A stretch of DNA of 64,000 bases from Rhodospirillaceae bacterium (lineage in GTDB: Bacteria > Pseudomonadota > Alphaproteobacteria > Rhodospirillales > Rhodospirillaceae): contig JAVJSV010000011.1 in the NCBI GenBank assembly GCA_040219235.1, forward strand, positions 124,001 through 188,000, given 5' to 3'. Both the position numbers and the translations under genes were made by a program. Below the pieces are notes generated by a model. That model saw nothing but the letters and a program-made list of their open reading frames with translations. It had not been told where the DNA came from and did not search any database. Below are positions 18,077 through 28,481 of the stretch, piece after piece (positions within the stretch are counted from its first letter, which is position 1; every line of letters begins with the position of its first letter).

Positions 18077-18983
18077 AGGGTTTGAGGTCATCCACACCTT
18101 CGCCAACACCCAGATAATGCACAGGGATTTGGAAGCGTTCAGCCAGGGCGACAACAACACCGCCTTTGGCCGTGCCGTCAAGCTTGGTCATCACCAGCCC
18201 TGTCACACCGGCCACATCTCTAAAGGCTTCAACTTGCGAATGAGCGTTCTGCCCAACCGTTGCATCTAACACCAACAGTGTGGCGTGCGGGGCGCTATTG
18301 TCTTGCTTCTTGATGACCCGCACTACTTTGGCCAGTTCGTCCATCAGCGCGTCTTTATTCTGTAGGCGTCCCGCCGTATCAATCAACAGCACATCATCTT
18401 TGCGCGCCGTCGATTCTGTTAAGGCATCAAACGCTAAGCCAGCGGCGTCAGATCCGGCTGGGCGTGTGACGACAGGCGTATTGGTGCGCTGCCCCCAGAC
18501 TTGAAGCTGCTCAACGGCCGCCGCGCGGAAAGTGTCTCCCGCCGCCAGGGTGACGGTCTTGCCCTCACCGCGGAATTGTTTGGTCAATTTTCCGATGGTT
18601 GTCGTCTTGCCTGCCCCATTCACGCCCACGACCAGAATTACGAAAGGTTTCTTTTTAGGGTCGATAGCCAGCGGTTGTGCGATGGGCGCTAAGGTTGCGG
18701 CAATATCTGCGGCAAAGGCCGCGCGGATCTCCTCGCTGCTAATGTCTTTGCCAAACCGCGTTTTGGCGAGATTGGCCGTCAGCTTTGCAGCTGTCGTTGC
18801 ACCCAGGTCGGCTGTGATCAGCAAATCTTCCAACTCTTCCAATGCGGAATCATCGAGTTTGCGCTTGGTAAAGAGATCTCCAATTCCGCCCGCGAGTTTG
18901 GTCGATGATTTTTTTAGACCTGATGTTAGTCGGCTAAACCATCCCCCTTGCGGGGTGGTCTCTGAATCTGAGTTTGTGCTCAT
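18033..18983 (-). CDS. ftsY: Signal recognition particle receptor FtsY
   Basis: The 316-residue protein has the N domain followed by the SRP-type GTPase: G1 GVNGAGKTTT (about residue 113), DTAGRLQNK (G3) and TKLDGTAKGG (G4/G5). The N-terminal acidic A domain seen in E. coli is nearly absent, normal for alphaproteobacteria. It receives Ffh-ribosome complexes at the membrane. It is downstream of mtaB and dapF in a leftward operon (3-bp gap to mtaB). Confidence 0.97.
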   Translation of the reverse strand: MSTNSDSETTPQGGWFSRLTSGLKKSSTKLAGGIGDLFTKRKLDDSALEELEDLLITADLGATTAAKLTANLAKTRFGKDISSEEIRAAFAADIAATLAPIAQPLAIDPKKKPFVILVVGVNGAGKTTTIGKLTKQFRGEGKTVTLAAGDTFRAAAVEQLQVWGQRTNTPVVTRPAGSDAAGLAFDALTESTARKDDVLLIDTAGRLQNKDALMDELAKVVRVIKKQDNSAPHATLLVLDATVGQNAHSQVEAFRDVAGVTGLVMTKLDGTAKGGVVVALAERFQIPVHYLGVGEGVDDLKPFTAEDFAKGLLGFS

Positions 18984-18985
18984 GG

Positions 18986-20260
18986 TCAGGCGGCAATCAG
19001 TTGGCCGTTATTCACAGCAGAAATGGTCACGTTCAGCAGCGTGCCAGGTGCGATGTCAGGGGAAACTTTGACCGGCACAAAATGCTCGCTGTTGCCGATG
19101 CCGTTGTCTTCCATCAACACGGAGGCTTGGTGGCCGATCCGGCTGTCTAGAAACTTATCCATCGCCGCTATTCCAGCAGCCCGTAATGTCGCGGCGCGAC
19201 TTTTGGCTACGGATTGGGAAACTTGCGGCATCCGGGCAGCAGGTGTGCCCTGGCGGATGGAATAGGGAAACACATGCAGATGCGTAAATCCTGCGTCTTC
19301 GACCAACTGCAATGTGTTTTCGAATTGCGCATCTGTTTCTGTCGGAAACCCGGTAATGAAGTCAGCGCCAAACACGGCGTCTGGGCGGATCTGGCGAATA
19401 CGATCACAGAACGCCACAATATCGGCGCGGAGATGCCGACGCTTCATGCGCTTGAGAATCAAATCATCACCCGCCTGGGCCGAAATGTGAAAATGCGGCA
19501 GCAATCGGGGTTCATTGGCGATCACCGCAAATAGGTCTTCGTCGGCTTCCGCTGGATCGAGGGACGATAAGCGTAGTCGTGGTAACTTGGGGATCGCCAT
19601 CAGCAGGCGTTTGATCATTTGTCCCAGCGTCGGGCTGCCGGGCAGGTCGCTGCCGTATCCTGTGATGTCCACACCGGTCAGAACGATCTCTTTGTGGCCA
19701 TTGGCAATCAGGTCACGCACCTCACTCACCAAGCGACCCATCGGTACGCTGCGATTGTTGCCGCGGGCAAAGGGAATAATGCAAAACGTGCAGCGGTGAT
19801 CACAGCCCTGTTGAATTTGAACGAAGGCGCGCGTTCGTCCCTCAAAGGCTTCCACAAGATGAGAAGCCGTTTCCCGCACTTCCATGATGTCGCTGACCAA
19901 TATTGGATCGTTGACACCTGGGGCGAAGCTCGACGCTATTAGCTTGTGTTCATTACCGATCACGCGGCTGACCTCTGGCATGGCGGCGTAGCCTTGGGGG
20001 TTCAACTGCACTGCGCACCCCGTTGCGATAATTTCAGAGTCTGGGTTTTCACGACGCAATCGCCGTAAAGATTGCTTGCCCTGCCGTTCTGCTTCTTTGG
20101 TCACGGCGCAGGTGTTGACGATGATCGTATTCGTGAGGCCCTGCTTAACTGCATGCTGGCGCATCACTTCAGATTCGTAGGTGTTCAGGCGGCAGCCAAA
20201 GCTGAAAACGCGCGGTGTATTGTTTTGCGTTTGATGTGGTTCCTGTTGAGATCCCGTCAC
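18986..20260 (-). CDS. mtaB: tRNA t6A37 methylthiotransferase MtaB
   Basis: It shows the N-terminal MTTase domain with FGCRLNTYESE, the radical-SAM CxxxCxxC motif in GCDHRCTFCIIPFARG (about residue 147) and a TRAM-like C-terminal end. It converts t6A to ms2t6A at position 37 of ANN-decoding tRNAs. I chose the GTG at 20260 because it overlaps the dapF stop as GTGA, a coupling signal; the open frame to 20341 would add 27 unlikely residues. The order dapF-mtaB-ftsY is typical of alphaproteobacteria. Confidence 0.94.
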   Translation of the reverse strand: MTGSQQEPHQTQNNTPRVFSFGCRLNTYESEVMRQHAVKQGLTNTIIVNTCAVTKEAERQGKQSLRRLRRENPDSEIIATGCAVQLNPQGYAAMPEVSRVIGNEHKLIASSFAPGVNDPILVSDIMEVRETASHLVEAFEGRTRAFVQIQQGCDHRCTFCIIPFARGNNRSVPMGRLVSEVRDLIANGHKEIVLTGVDITGYGSDLPGSPTLGQMIKRLLMAIPKLPRLRLSSLDPAEADEDLFAVIANEPRLLPHFHISAQAGDDLILKRMKRRHLRADIVAFCDRIRQIRPDAVFGADFITGFPTETDAQFENTLQLVEDAGFTHLHVFPYSIRQGTPAARMPQVSQSVAKSRAATLRAAGIAAMDKFLDSRIGHQASVLMEDNGIGNSEHFVPVKVSPDIAPGTLLNVTISAVNNGQLIAA

Positions 20261-21147
20261 GATAAAATCGCCCGGTCTAAAACACCCCTGAAGATCTCGG
20301 CGGTTGGACCTGTCATGATGACATGTCCGTTGTCCTGCCAAAGAATCTCCAGGTCACCGCCATCCAGGGTGACGGTTACGGCCCGGTCAGTCAGGTTGCG
20401 GCGCGCGGCGGCCACGCCGACGGCACAGGCCCCTGTGCCGCAGGCTTGCGTGATGCCAACGCCACGCTCCCAAACCCGCATCCGCACGTGTGAACGGCTT
20501 ATAACTTCTACCACTTCGACATTCGTGTGTTCTGGAAACAAAACATGCTTTTCAATGATTGGTCCAAATTGTCCCAGGTCGACAGCGTTCACGTCTTTCA
20601 CGAAAAACACCGCATGGGGGTTTCCCATGCTAACAGCCACTGGGTTCGATAAAGGGCCAATCACCAGATCAAGGTGTTCGGTGTTTTCTGCCATGGCCAG
20701 GGGAATGTCCTGCCAGTCTAATTTTGCAGGCCCCATATCAACCGCCACCACGTCATCGCTTTTACGTGTGGCTGAAATCGGCCCAGCCAATGTCTCAATA
20801 ACAATTTCGTCTTTAACCAGGTCTGCCATCACGACCGCGGCAACACAGCGCGCGCCGTTACCGCAAGAAGGTACGATACCGCCATCGGCGTTGCGCACCG
20901 TCATAAACACATCGCCCTTGGCCTGGGCGGGCTCAATAATCAATAATTGGTCAAAGCCGATGCCCGTGCGTCGGTTGGCCATCGCCCGCACCTGAGCTTG
21001 ACTCAGTTCCAGCGGACGCGCGCGTGCATCCAGCACGACAAAGTCATTGCCGAGCCCGTGCATCTTGCGGAAGGCTAAGCCTTCGTTGCCAGCGGGCAAG
21101 CCCGTGTTGCTAGAGGGCAAGCCTTCAATGTCCGAATCATCTGTCAT
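20257..21147 (-). CDS. dapF: Diaminopimelate epimerase
   Basis: The epimerase core starts at KMHGLGNDFVVLDAR. The two catalytic Cys lie in PSCGNGARCVAA and in QACGTGACAVG. It converts LL- to meso-diaminopimelate for peptidoglycan and lysine. The start is uncertain: ATG 21147 gives about 28 Ser/Gly/Asn-rich residues before the core, longer than usual, and no good ribosome site is visible. An in-frame ATG at 21198 would add 17 more. It is the first gene of the leftward dapF-mtaB-ftsY operon. Confidence 0.95.
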   Translation of the reverse strand: MTDDSDIEGLPSSNTGLPAGNEGLAFRKMHGLGNDFVVLDARARPLELSQAQVRAMANRRTGIGFDQLLIIEPAQAKGDVFMTVRNADGGIVPSCGNGARCVAAVVMADLVKDEIVIETLAGPISATRKSDDVVAVDMGPAKLDWQDIPLAMAENTEHLDLVIGPLSNPVAVSMGNPHAVFFVKDVNAVDLGQFGPIIEKHVLFPEHTNVEVVEVISRSHVRMRVWERGVGITQACGTGACAVGVAAARRNLTDRAVTVTLDGGDLEILWQDNGHVIMTGPTAEIFRGVLDRAILS

Positions 21148-21338
21148 GGGCGGGTTATATGGGCCGTATGGGGGAAAAGTCCAGGCACCAGCCAGCACGC
21201 GCTCCCACCATCTGATTTTAGGACTATCGCTCGTTTCCTTGACTCTTGGCCGATTTGCTCGTAAATCGGCCCCGTCTGGTCATAAAAGATCAGTCACAGG
21301 ATTCACTTAGCTTCGGGCATCCTGCTCTCGAGGGGGTC

Positions 21339-21418
21339 CGCCAGTCCGCGAGGGTTCGCGCACTGGCGCGTTTCTCGTTGGGCCAAAAGGATCCCTAAAA
21401 AGGGACGAAACGCGCGGC
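21339..21418 (+). promoter_or_regulatory. Structured ffh leader with two mutually exclusive hairpins
   Basis: Hairpin 1 pairs CGCCAGT (21339-21345) with ACTGGCG (21362-21368) and CGCG with CGCG inside a C-C mismatch. Hairpin 2 pairs GCGCGTTTC (21366-21374) with GAAACGCGC (21407-21415), enclosing a TCCCT-aaaa-AGGGA hairpin (392-405 of the 21 kb block). The two share bases 21366-21368, so they compete. Hairpin 2 ends 3 bp before the ATG and sequesters the region where a Shine-Dalgarno would lie, so it could control ffh translation. Confidence 0.5.
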
Positions 21419-22834
21419 ATGTTTGACGGTTTGTCACAACGCCTAGGCTCGGTCTTCGATGCGCTCACCAGACGCGGTGCGCTTAAGGAAGATGATGTCC
21501 GCGCGGCCATGCGCGAAGTCCGGGTCGCCTTGCTTGAGGCTGACGTCGCCCTCCCAGTTGTTAAAGATTTCATCGAGAAAGCCACTGAAAAGGCCGTTGG
21601 TGAGCAGGTGATCCGCTCGGTCACGCCCGGTCAGATGGTCATTAAGATCGTCCATGACTGCATGGTCGAAATGCTGGGCGGTGAAGATGAAGCTGCCTCT
21701 CAGTTGAACCTCCGTGCTGCGCCGCCGGTGCCCTTCCTGATGGTGGGATTGCAGGGCTCAGGTAAAACAACAACAACCGCTAAAGTCGCGCGCCACCTGC
21801 AAAACAAAGAAAAGAAGCGCGTCCTGATGGCCTCGTTGGACGTCTATCGTCCCGCTGCCATGGAGCAATTGGCGGCTTTAGGCCAGCAAGCCAACGTCAT
21901 TACCCTGCCCATCGTTGCCGGTCAGAAGCCAGTTGATATTGCCAAACGGGCCATGGATGAAGGCCGTAAGGGTGGCTTTGACGTCGTTATTTTGGATACC
22001 GCAGGCCGCACAACCATTGACCAGGTGTTGATGGATGAAGTCTCCCAGGTGCGTGACGCGGTCTCACCTGTTGAGACCTTGCTCGTTGCCGATGCCATGA
22101 CCGGTCAGGATGCGGTTGCCACGGCGAAGGCTTTCCAAGAGAAGGTTGGCATTACCGGTATTGCGCTGACCCGTGTTGATGGCGATTCCCGCGGTGGTGC
22201 GGCCCTGTCCATGCGCGCTGTCACCGGTGTGCCAATCAAAGTTATGGGCGTCGGTGAAAAAACCGATGCCATGGAAGCTTTCCATGCCGAGCGCATTGCG
22301 GGCCGTATTCTGGGGATGGGCGATGTCGTCAGTCTGGTCGAGAAGGCGGCGGAGTCGGTTGATCAGGACGAAGCCGAACGCCTGGCCAAGCGCATGATGC
22401 AGGGTAAGTTCGACCTCAACGATATGCTGGCGCAGCTGCGCCAAATCCAGAATATGGGCGACATGAAGGGCATTCTCGGCATGCTCCCCGGGATTGGTAA
22501 AATGGCCAAGCAGCTCAAGCAGGCCGATGTTGATCCTAAAATGATCAAACGTCAGGAAGCCATTTTGTTGTCGATGACCCCGAAGGAGCGTCAAGCCCCT
22601 GCGCTGATAAAGGCGTCACGCAAGAAACGAATCGCCATGGGGTCAGGCACCAATGTGCCGGATGTGAACCGTGTGCTGAAGCAATATCAGCAAATGGCGA
22701 CGGTCATGAAACAGATTAAGAAGAAGGGCCTTGGCGGCCTGTTGTCGGGTGGTATGCCCGGTGCAGGATTGCCCGGGTCCGGACCCGGTGGTCTTCCCGG
22801 CGGCTTGCCGCCAGGACTGCTGCGGGGACGTTAG
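21419..22834 (+). CDS. ffh: Signal recognition particle protein Ffh (SRP54)
   Basis: The 471-residue protein has the N domain, the GTPase with GLQGSGKTTTTAK (about residue 107), DTAGR and TRVDGDSRGG. The Met-rich M domain ends in MPGAGLPGSGPGG-type low-complexity sequence that may be disordered. It binds signal peptides with 4.5S RNA, whose gene I did not find here. It leads the rightward run ffh-rpsP-rimM-trmD-rplS. Confidence 0.97.
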   Translation: MFDGLSQRLGSVFDALTRRGALKEDDVRAAMREVRVALLEADVALPVVKDFIEKATEKAVGEQVIRSVTPGQMVIKIVHDCMVEMLGGEDEAASQLNLRAAPPVPFLMVGLQGSGKTTTTAKVARHLQNKEKKRVLMASLDVYRPAAMEQLAALGQQANVITLPIVAGQKPVDIAKRAMDEGRKGGFDVVILDTAGRTTIDQVLMDEVSQVRDAVSPVETLLVADAMTGQDAVATAKAFQEKVGITGIALTRVDGDSRGGAALSMRAVTGVPIKVMGVGEKTDAMEAFHAERIAGRILGMGDVVSLVEKAAESVDQDEAERLAKRMMQGKFDLNDMLAQLRQIQNMGDMKGILGMLPGIGKMAKQLKQADVDPKMIKRQEAILLSMTPKERQAPALIKASRKKRIAMGSGTNVPDVNRVLKQYQQMATVMKQIKKKGLGGLLSGGMPGAGLPGSGPGGLPGGLPPGLLRGR

Positions 22835-22889
22835 AAATTATGCCAACATACTCAACTCAACACAGACAAAACTATAAGGAGCAAGACGC

Positions 22890-23327
22890 ATGAGTCTTCG
22901 TATTCGTTTATCCCGGGGTGGTGCCAAAAAGCGCCCCTACTATCGTATCGTTGTTGCCGACAGCCGCTCCCCAAGAGATGGCCGTTTCATCGAAAAGCTT
23001 GGGGCCTATAACCCCATTCTGCCAAGCGATCACGAAGACCGCGTGATTCTTCAAGAAGACCGCATCCGTCATTGGTTGAGCCATGGCGCTCTGCCAAGCG
23101 ACCGTGTGCAGCGTTTTCTTGCCAAGGCGGGTATTCTTGCAGTGGCGGCCATTCCTGAGCAAACCAAAAAAGACAAACCTCGCGCCAAAGCGCAGGAGCG
23201 CCTGCGTGAAGCAGAAGCTGCCGCCAAAGCCGCCGCCGAAGCGGCTGCCGCTGAAGCAGAAGCTCCAGCACCTGTAGAAGCGTCTGCGGAAGAAGCTGCA
23301 CCTGAAGAGGAAAAGGCTGACGCATAA
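22890..23327 (+). CDS. rpsP: 30S ribosomal protein S16
   Basis: The first 80 residues are canonical S16 ([20 protein letters not shown]). Residues 90-145 are an Ala/Glu/Lys-rich tail, as in many alphaproteobacteria, against 82 residues in E. coli. AAGGAG sits 8 bp upstream. S16 is needed for 30S assembly. Confidence 0.98.
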   Translation: MSLRIRLSRGGAKKRPYYRIVVADSRSPRDGRFIEKLGAYNPILPSDHEDRVILQEDRIRHWLSHGALPSDRVQRFLAKAGILAVAAIPEQTKKDKPRAKAQERLREAEAAAKAAAEAAAAEAEAPAPVEASAEEAAPEEEKADA

Positions 23328-23344
23328 GGGCTGAGTGATCAGTG

Positions 23345-23932
23345 ATGTCTGGCAACGACAATCGGCTCTGTTTGGGGGTCATTGTCGGTGCGCGTGGGCT
23401 TAAGGGTGATTTACGCATCAAAAGCTTCACGGACACAGCGACAGATATCTGTGCTTACGGTCCTGTCACAACGGACGATGGGGCCGAACTCAAGCTGAAG
23501 GTCACAGGTGAGGCAAAAGGGGTCGTCATTGGCCGGGTCGCCGGTGTCGATGATCGAACCAAAGCCGATGCCCTTAAAGGGCAAAATCTATATGTGGCGC
23601 GGAACGCGCTGCCGGATACTGAGGATACAGACGAGTTTTATCACGCCGATCTTCTGGGTTTGAGTGTGATGGATGAGACAGGTAAAGCATGCGGAACCGT
23701 GAATGCCATATACGACTTCGGAGGGGGCGACATCATCGACGTGCGCCTACCGGACAGTCGTACCCTGATGGTGCCCTTTACCGCAGACTCGGTGCCCTCA
23801 GTGGATCTGACAGCCGGCAAGCTGGTGGTGTTGGCGTCCGCGCTGGCAGCAGCAGAGGGCGAGCCACCGCCATCAGAGCCCCCAGAAGAGCCTCAAGAGG
23901 AGCCTCTTGCAGGTCAGGACGGCGCATCATGA
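23345..23932 (+). CDS. rimM: Ribosome maturation factor RimM
   Basis: The protein of about 195 residues has the N-terminal RimM beta-barrel ([20 protein letters not shown]) and the PRC-barrel ([15 protein letters not shown]). The acidic/Pro tail is peculiar to this organism and relatives. It acts in 30S maturation with S19. ATG 23345 is preferred to the GTG at 23342. The stop overlaps the trmD start (ATGA), so the two are coupled. Confidence 0.96.
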   Translation: MSGNDNRLCLGVIVGARGLKGDLRIKSFTDTATDICAYGPVTTDDGAELKLKVTGEAKGVVIGRVAGVDDRTKADALKGQNLYVARNALPDTEDTDEFYHADLLGLSVMDETGKACGTVNAIYDFGGGDIIDVRLPDSRTLMVPFTADSVPSVDLTAGKLVVLASALAAAEGEPPPSEPPEEPQEEPLAGQDGAS

Positions 23933-24648
23933 TGGCTCCGCAGCCCTTTCAGGCGTCAGTTTTGACGCTTTTCCCTGAAATGTTTCCCGGCCCATTGGGC
24001 GCTTCATTGGCTGGAAAGGCTGCATCTGAGGGCCTGTGGAGCTTAGAAACAGTAGACATTCGCGACTTTGCGAGCGATAAACACCGCTCTGTCGATGACA
24101 CTCCGTTTGGGGGTGGCGCCGGCATGGTGATGCGGCCAGATGTAATTGATGCCGCGCTTCGCCAGGCTCACACCGATGGTCAGCCATTGATTTACTTTAC
24201 CCCGCGCGGGCGTTTGTTTGATCAGACGATGGCGCGGACTTTGGCTGCGGCACAGGGTGTCACGTTCTTGTGTGGACGCTATGAAGGCGTTGACCAACGT
24301 GTGTTGGAAGCCTGGGACATGGAAGAGGTCAGCGTTGGCGACTTCGTCCTGTCTGGCGGCGAAGCGGCGGCGATTACGGTTCTTGACGCTGTTGTCCGCC
24401 TGTTGCCAGGTGTGATGGGCAGCGCAGACTCGCTGGACGAAGAGAGTTTTGAGCAGGGGTTGTTAGAGTATCCCCATTATACGCGGCCAGAAGAATGGAA
24501 CGGTCGCACGGTGCCCGAGGTTTTACGCTCCGGTCACCACAAAAATATTCAAACCTGGCGGCGGGACCAGGCAGAAACCATAACCCGCACGCGACGGCCT
24601 GATCTGTGGGATCAGTACGTCGCCGCAGGGACGAACAAGAAAGGTTAA
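23929..24648 (+). CDS. trmD: tRNA (guanine37-N1)-methyltransferase TrmD
   Basis: The 239-residue protein has the SPOUT trefoil-knot core: [32 protein letters not shown] and [12 protein letters not shown]. It makes m1G37 and prevents frameshifting. The ATG at 23929 overlaps the rimM stop, and the frame stays open further upstream only by chance. It lies between rimM and rplS in the usual order. Confidence 0.97.
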   Translation: MMAPQPFQASVLTLFPEMFPGPLGASLAGKAASEGLWSLETVDIRDFASDKHRSVDDTPFGGGAGMVMRPDVIDAALRQAHTDGQPLIYFTPRGRLFDQTMARTLAAAQGVTFLCGRYEGVDQRVLEAWDMEEVSVGDFVLSGGEAAAITVLDAVVRLLPGVMGSADSLDEESFEQGLLEYPHYTRPEEWNGRTVPEVLRSGHHKNIQTWRRDQAETITRTRRPDLWDQYVAAGTNKKG

Positions 24649-24653
24649 GACCA

Positions 24654-25073
24654 ATGAATACGATCCAACAATTAGAGCAAGAACAAATTGCTCAGTTAAC
24701 CGAAGGCAAAGACATTCCCAACTTCACACCGGGCGATACCGTCCGCGTGCACGTGAAGGTTAAGGAAGGTCAACGTGAGCGCATCCAGGCTTATGAAGGC
24801 GTTTGTATTGCGCGCAAGAACTCCGGCATTAACTCGGCGTTCACCGTCCGTAAAATTTCTTTCGGCGAAGGTGTGGAACGTGTGTTTCCGCTCTACGCAC
24901 CGATCATTGATCATATCGAGCTGGTCCGTCATGGCCGGGTCCGTCGTGCCAAGCTGTATTACTTGCGCAGCCGTCGCGGTAAGTCTGCCCGTATCGCCGA
25001 AGACACGGCAGCCGTCCTCAAAGAGCGTGAAGCAAACAAAGCCGCAAAAGCCGCTAAGGCTTCTAAAGACTAA
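24654..25073 (+). CDS. rplS: 50S ribosomal protein L19
   Basis: This is canonical L19 ([40 protein letters not shown]) with a short Lys/Ala-rich tail (139 residues). L19 sits at the 30S/50S bridge. ATG 24654 lies 5 bp after the trmD stop, so it is cotranscribed with ffh-rpsP-rimM-trmD. Confidence 0.97.
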   Translation: MNTIQQLEQEQIAQLTEGKDIPNFTPGDTVRVHVKVKEGQRERIQAYEGVCIARKNSGINSAFTVRKISFGEGVERVFPLYAPIIDHIELVRHGRVRRAKLYYLRSRRGKSARIAEDTAAVLKEREANKAAKAAKASKD

Positions 25074-25118
25074 GCAAAACTGCTTTGCGAACGCTGGTTA
25101 TTTTGAGGGTGCCTTGTG

Positions 25119-26534
25119 ATGTCTCAGCCGAGAACGCTTTACGATAAGCTGTGGGATAGCCACGTCGTCCACCAAGACCCGGACGGCGGGGCCCTCATTT
25201 ACATTGACCTGCACCTGACTCATGAAGTCACGACACCACAGGCTTATGAAGGCTTGCGGCTGGCGAACCGTAAGCTGCACCGTACCGATAAAACCATTGC
25301 CGTGCCGGATCATAACGTGCCCAGCACACCGGATCGTTTGGTCAAGATCGAAGATCCTGAAAGCCGCCTGCAGCTCGAAACTCTGAAGACGAACAGTGAA
25401 GATTTTGGCGTTGAATACATCCCGATGGATGATATCCGCCAAGGCATCGTGCATATCATTGGACCGGAACAGGGCTTAACACAGCCTGGTAAAACCATCG
25501 TCTGTGGCGACAGTCATACGGCCACTCACGGCGCCTTCGGCGCATTGGCCTTTGGCATTGGCACCTCTGATGTTGAGCACACGCTGGCCACGCAAACTCT
25601 GTCCATGCAGAAATCCAAGAACATGCTGGTCCGGGTGGATGGGGATTTGCCGGTCGGTACGACATCTAAGGATTTGATTCTGGCGATCATCGGTCGCATT
25701 GGTACTGCTGGCGGCACTGGTCACGTTATTGAATATCAAGGCGAAGCCTTCACCAATCTGTCCATGGAAGGGCGGATGACGGTCTGCAATATGACCATCG
25801 AAGGGGGTGCGCGCGCCGGTTTAATCGCTCCTGATGAAAAGACATTTGCCTACCTCAAAGGCCGCCCCCATGCACCGAAAAGTGAAGCGTGGGAAGCCGC
25901 CGTCAAATACTGGAAAACGCTGAGGACGGATGATGGCGCGCAGTTCGATAAAGAAGTCATCATTAAGGCTGACGAAATCGTTCCTCACGTGACATGGGGC
26001 ACGTCGCCAGAAGATGTTCTGCCCATCACCGGTTCGGTTCCAGACCCGGCGACGATGACCGACCCCAACAAAAAATCAGGCACAACCCGGTCTCTGGAAT
26101 ATATGGGCCTGAAAGCGGGTGCGCCCTTGGATGGCATTCCGGTTGATAAAGTGTTCATTGGCTCTTGCACCAATGGCCGCATCGAAGATCTTCGCGCCGC
26201 CGCGGGCATTATGAAGGGCCGCAAAGTCGCGGCCGGCGTTCAGATGTTGGTGGTGCCAGGCTCGGGTCTGGTCAAACATCAAGCCGAAGAAGAGGGGCTG
26301 GATGCTATATTCCTGGAAGCCGGTGCGGAATGGCGCGAACCCAGTTGTTCCATGTGTCTCGGCATGAACCCCGACATTCTGCAACCTGGCGAACGTTGCG
26401 CCTCGACCTCGAATCGCAATTTTGAAGGCCGTCAGGGCCGTGGAGGACGCACCCATTTGCTCAGCCCGGAAATGGCCGCTGCGGCTGCTGTGGCCGGGCA
26501 CCTCACCGATGTCCGCAAAGTCGCGGCACAGTGA
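25119..26534 (+). CDS. leuC: 3-isopropylmalate dehydratase large subunit
   Basis: The 471-residue protein has the aconitase-fold [4Fe-4S] ligands: Cys in FIGSCTNGR and the pair in SCSMCLGMN. It isomerises 2- to 3-isopropylmalate in leucine synthesis, together with LeuD. ATG 25119 and GTG 25116 are both possible. Its stop overlaps the GTG of the small ORF that follows. Confidence 0.97.
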   Translation: MSQPRTLYDKLWDSHVVHQDPDGGALIYIDLHLTHEVTTPQAYEGLRLANRKLHRTDKTIAVPDHNVPSTPDRLVKIEDPESRLQLETLKTNSEDFGVEYIPMDDIRQGIVHIIGPEQGLTQPGKTIVCGDSHTATHGAFGALAFGIGTSDVEHTLATQTLSMQKSKNMLVRVDGDLPVGTTSKDLILAIIGRIGTAGGTGHVIEYQGEAFTNLSMEGRMTVCNMTIEGGARAGLIAPDEKTFAYLKGRPHAPKSEAWEAAVKYWKTLRTDDGAQFDKEVIIKADEIVPHVTWGTSPEDVLPITGSVPDPATMTDPNKKSGTTRSLEYMGLKAGAPLDGIPVDKVFIGSCTNGRIEDLRAAAGIMKGRKVAAGVQMLVVPGSGLVKHQAEEEGLDAIFLEAGAEWREPSCSMCLGMNPDILQPGERCASTSNRNFEGRQGRGGRTHLLSPEMAAAAAVAGHLTDVRKVAAQ

Positions 26535-26746
26535 CCCCTGAATTCCGGACCTGGGCGGCGAATACCGAAGACGCCATTTGGGTTGATATGGATATGCTGC
26601 TCAACAAAGGCATGCAGGACGTCCAAGACGCAGATGGTATTTATGTCGATCTACCAGACGCTATAGGTTTGGCTGACGTATTAGAAGGTGGCGCTGAAAT
26701 GGCTATACTGACTGCACACGCACGCGGTTTTAAGAAGAAAGGTTAG
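26531..26746 (+). CDS. Small conserved-looking hypothetical ORF between leuC and leuD
   Basis: The GTG at 26531 overlaps the leuC stop (GTGA), and leuD begins 3 bp after its TAG. The 71-residue product is acidic, with two Asp/Met-rich segments and an [21 protein letters not shown]-terminal tail. Tight coupling on both sides argues that it is translated. I do not recognise a domain and cannot assign a function; it could be an accessory of the isopropylmalate isomerase. Confidence 0.6.
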   Translation: MTPEFRTWAANTEDAIWVDMDMLLNKGMQDVQDADGIYVDLPDAIGLADVLEGGAEMAILTAHARGFKKKG

Positions 26747-26749
26747 AGC

Positions 26750-27352
26750 ATGGAAAAGTTTACCGTACTCAAGGGCATCGCAGCTCCACTGCCCATGGTT
26801 AATGTCGATACAGACATGATCATGCCCAAGCAGTTTCTCAAAACCATCAAGCGTACCGGGCTCGGTACAGCCGCCTTCTTTGATATGCGCTATGATGACA
26901 ATGAAGCTGAGCGTCCTGAGTTTATTCTTAACCAAGAGCCCTTTCGTCAGTCTAAAATCCTGATCGCCGGTAAAAACTTTGGCTGCGGCTCATCGCGCGA
27001 ACATGCCCCTTGGGGTCTGCTCGACTTTGGGTTCCGCTGCATGATTGCCCCCAGTTTCGCAGATATTTTTTACAACAACTGTTTTAAGAACGGCATTCTG
27101 TGCATCACGTTGCCAGAAGATCAGGTTGAGGCTTTAACAGCCAAGGCTGACGGGAGTGAATTCACCGTTGATCTGGAAAACATGATCATTACGGCCCCTG
27201 ACGGAGCAGTCACGCCGTTCGAATTGGATGCAACCCGTCGCCATAACTTACTGAATGGTCTGGACGATATTGCATTAACCCTCAAGCATCTCGACAAAAT
27301 CAAGGCTTTTGAAGCCAAACAACAGGCGGAACAGCCTTGGCTGTATAGCTGA
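26750..27352 (+). CDS. leuD: 3-isopropylmalate dehydratase small subunit
   Basis: The 200-residue swivelling domain shows the typical [14 protein letters not shown] and [11 protein letters not shown] motifs. It pairs with LeuC. The leuB start follows 17 bp downstream, so leuC-ORF-leuD-leuB form one operon. Confidence 0.97.
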   Translation: MEKFTVLKGIAAPLPMVNVDTDMIMPKQFLKTIKRTGLGTAAFFDMRYDDNEAERPEFILNQEPFRQSKILIAGKNFGCGSSREHAPWGLLDFGFRCMIAPSFADIFYNNCFKNGILCITLPEDQVEALTAKADGSEFTVDLENMIITAPDGAVTPFELDATRRHNLLNGLDDIALTLKHLDKIKAFEAKQQAEQPWLYS

Positions 27353-27369
27353 CGGTTCCGAGAAACCTT

Positions 27370-28479
27370 ATGCGCACCAAAAAAGTACTGGTTTTGGCTG
27401 GTGATTGCATCGGCCCAGAAGTCATGGTTCAAGCCCGTCGTATTCTTGACTGGCTCAATGAGTCCGGTGCGGCGTCTTTCGAAATTGAAGAGGGCTTAGT
27501 CGGGGGCGCGTCCTACGACGTTCACGGCACGCCCCTCACCGATGAAACCATTGATCTGGCAATGGCATCAGATGCGGTTTTGTTTGGTTCTATCGGTGGC
27601 CCAAAGTGGGACGATGTGGACTACGATTTGCGCCCCGAAAAAGGTCTGCTGCGTTTGCGCAAAGAGATGGGTCTGTTCGCCAATCTCAGACCCGCCATCG
27701 TATTTGATGCCCTGGCCGGCGCGTCCTCGCTCAAGACAGATTTGGTCAAGGGCTTGGATATTATGATTGTGCGCGAGTTGATCGGCGGCATTTATTTCGG
27801 CGAGCCTCGGGGCATCGAAGAACTATCCGACGGTAAGCGGCGCGGCTACAATACCCAAGCCTACACCACCGATGAAATTTTGCGCATTGCCCATGTGGCG
27901 TTTGATTTAGCGCGCAAGCGTGATCGTCGCGTCTGTTCGGTCGATAAGGCCAATGTGATGGAAAGTGGTGTGGTGTGGCGTGATGAAACCACAAAGCTGG
28001 CCCAGGCTGAATACACTGATATCAAACTCAGCCACATGTTTGTCGACAATTGTTCCATGCAACTGGTGCGCACCCCTAAGCAGTTTGATGTAATTCTGAC
28101 GGATAATCTGTTCGGTGATATTTTGTCGGACCTCGCGGCCATGTTGACGGGTTCGCTGGGTATGCTGCCCTCGGCCAGTCTTGGGGCCATCGGTGAAGAT
28201 GGCCGTCAGCCGGCGTTGTATGAACCTGTGCATGGTTCAGCCCCGGATATTGCGGGGCAAAACATTGGCAATCCGTTGGCCCAGATTCTCTCCACATCAA
28301 TGATGCTGCGTTATTCCTTTGATATGCCAGCTGAGGCGGATTTGGTTGAGAACGCTGTCGAGGCGGTGCTCAGCAATAATGTGCGTACCGGTGACATTGC
28401 AGCAGACGGCGTGGCGACCGTTGGCACAACCCAGATGGGTGATGCGGTTCTGGCAGAAATGACCCGGCTTGCTGGCTAA
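27370..28479 (+). CDS. leuB: 3-isopropylmalate dehydrogenase
   Basis: This 369-residue NAD-dependent beta-decarboxylating dehydrogenase has [12 protein letters not shown], the substrate-binding [15 protein letters not shown] and [21 protein letters not shown] segments, and [14 protein letters not shown]. It turns 3-isopropylmalate into 2-oxoisocaproate. It ends 2 bp before the convergent DUF962 gene. Confidence 0.97.
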   Translation: MRTKKVLVLAGDCIGPEVMVQARRILDWLNESGAASFEIEEGLVGGASYDVHGTPLTDETIDLAMASDAVLFGSIGGPKWDDVDYDLRPEKGLLRLRKEMGLFANLRPAIVFDALAGASSLKTDLVKGLDIMIVRELIGGIYFGEPRGIEELSDGKRRGYNTQAYTTDEILRIAHVAFDLARKRDRRVCSVDKANVMESGVVWRDETTKLAQAEYTDIKLSHMFVDNCSMQLVRTPKQFDVILTDNLFGDILSDLAAMLTGSLGMLPSASLGAIGEDGRQPALYEPVHGSAPDIAGQNIGNPLAQILSTSMMLRYSFDMPAEADLVENAVEAVLSNNVRTGDIAADGVATVGTTQMGDAVLAEMTRLAG

Positions 28480-28481
28480 AG

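Noticed and set aside
20072-20995. 307-codon rightward ORF across dapF and mtaB
   Set aside because: Both opposite-strand genes are certain; the ORF is Ser/Thr/Arg-rich as shadows often are.
21300-21420. Possible 4.5S SRP RNA gene next to ffh
   Set aside because: The conserved SRP RNA core (GGUGC...CAGGUC...GGAAG-type loop) is absent; the structure is better read as a leader.
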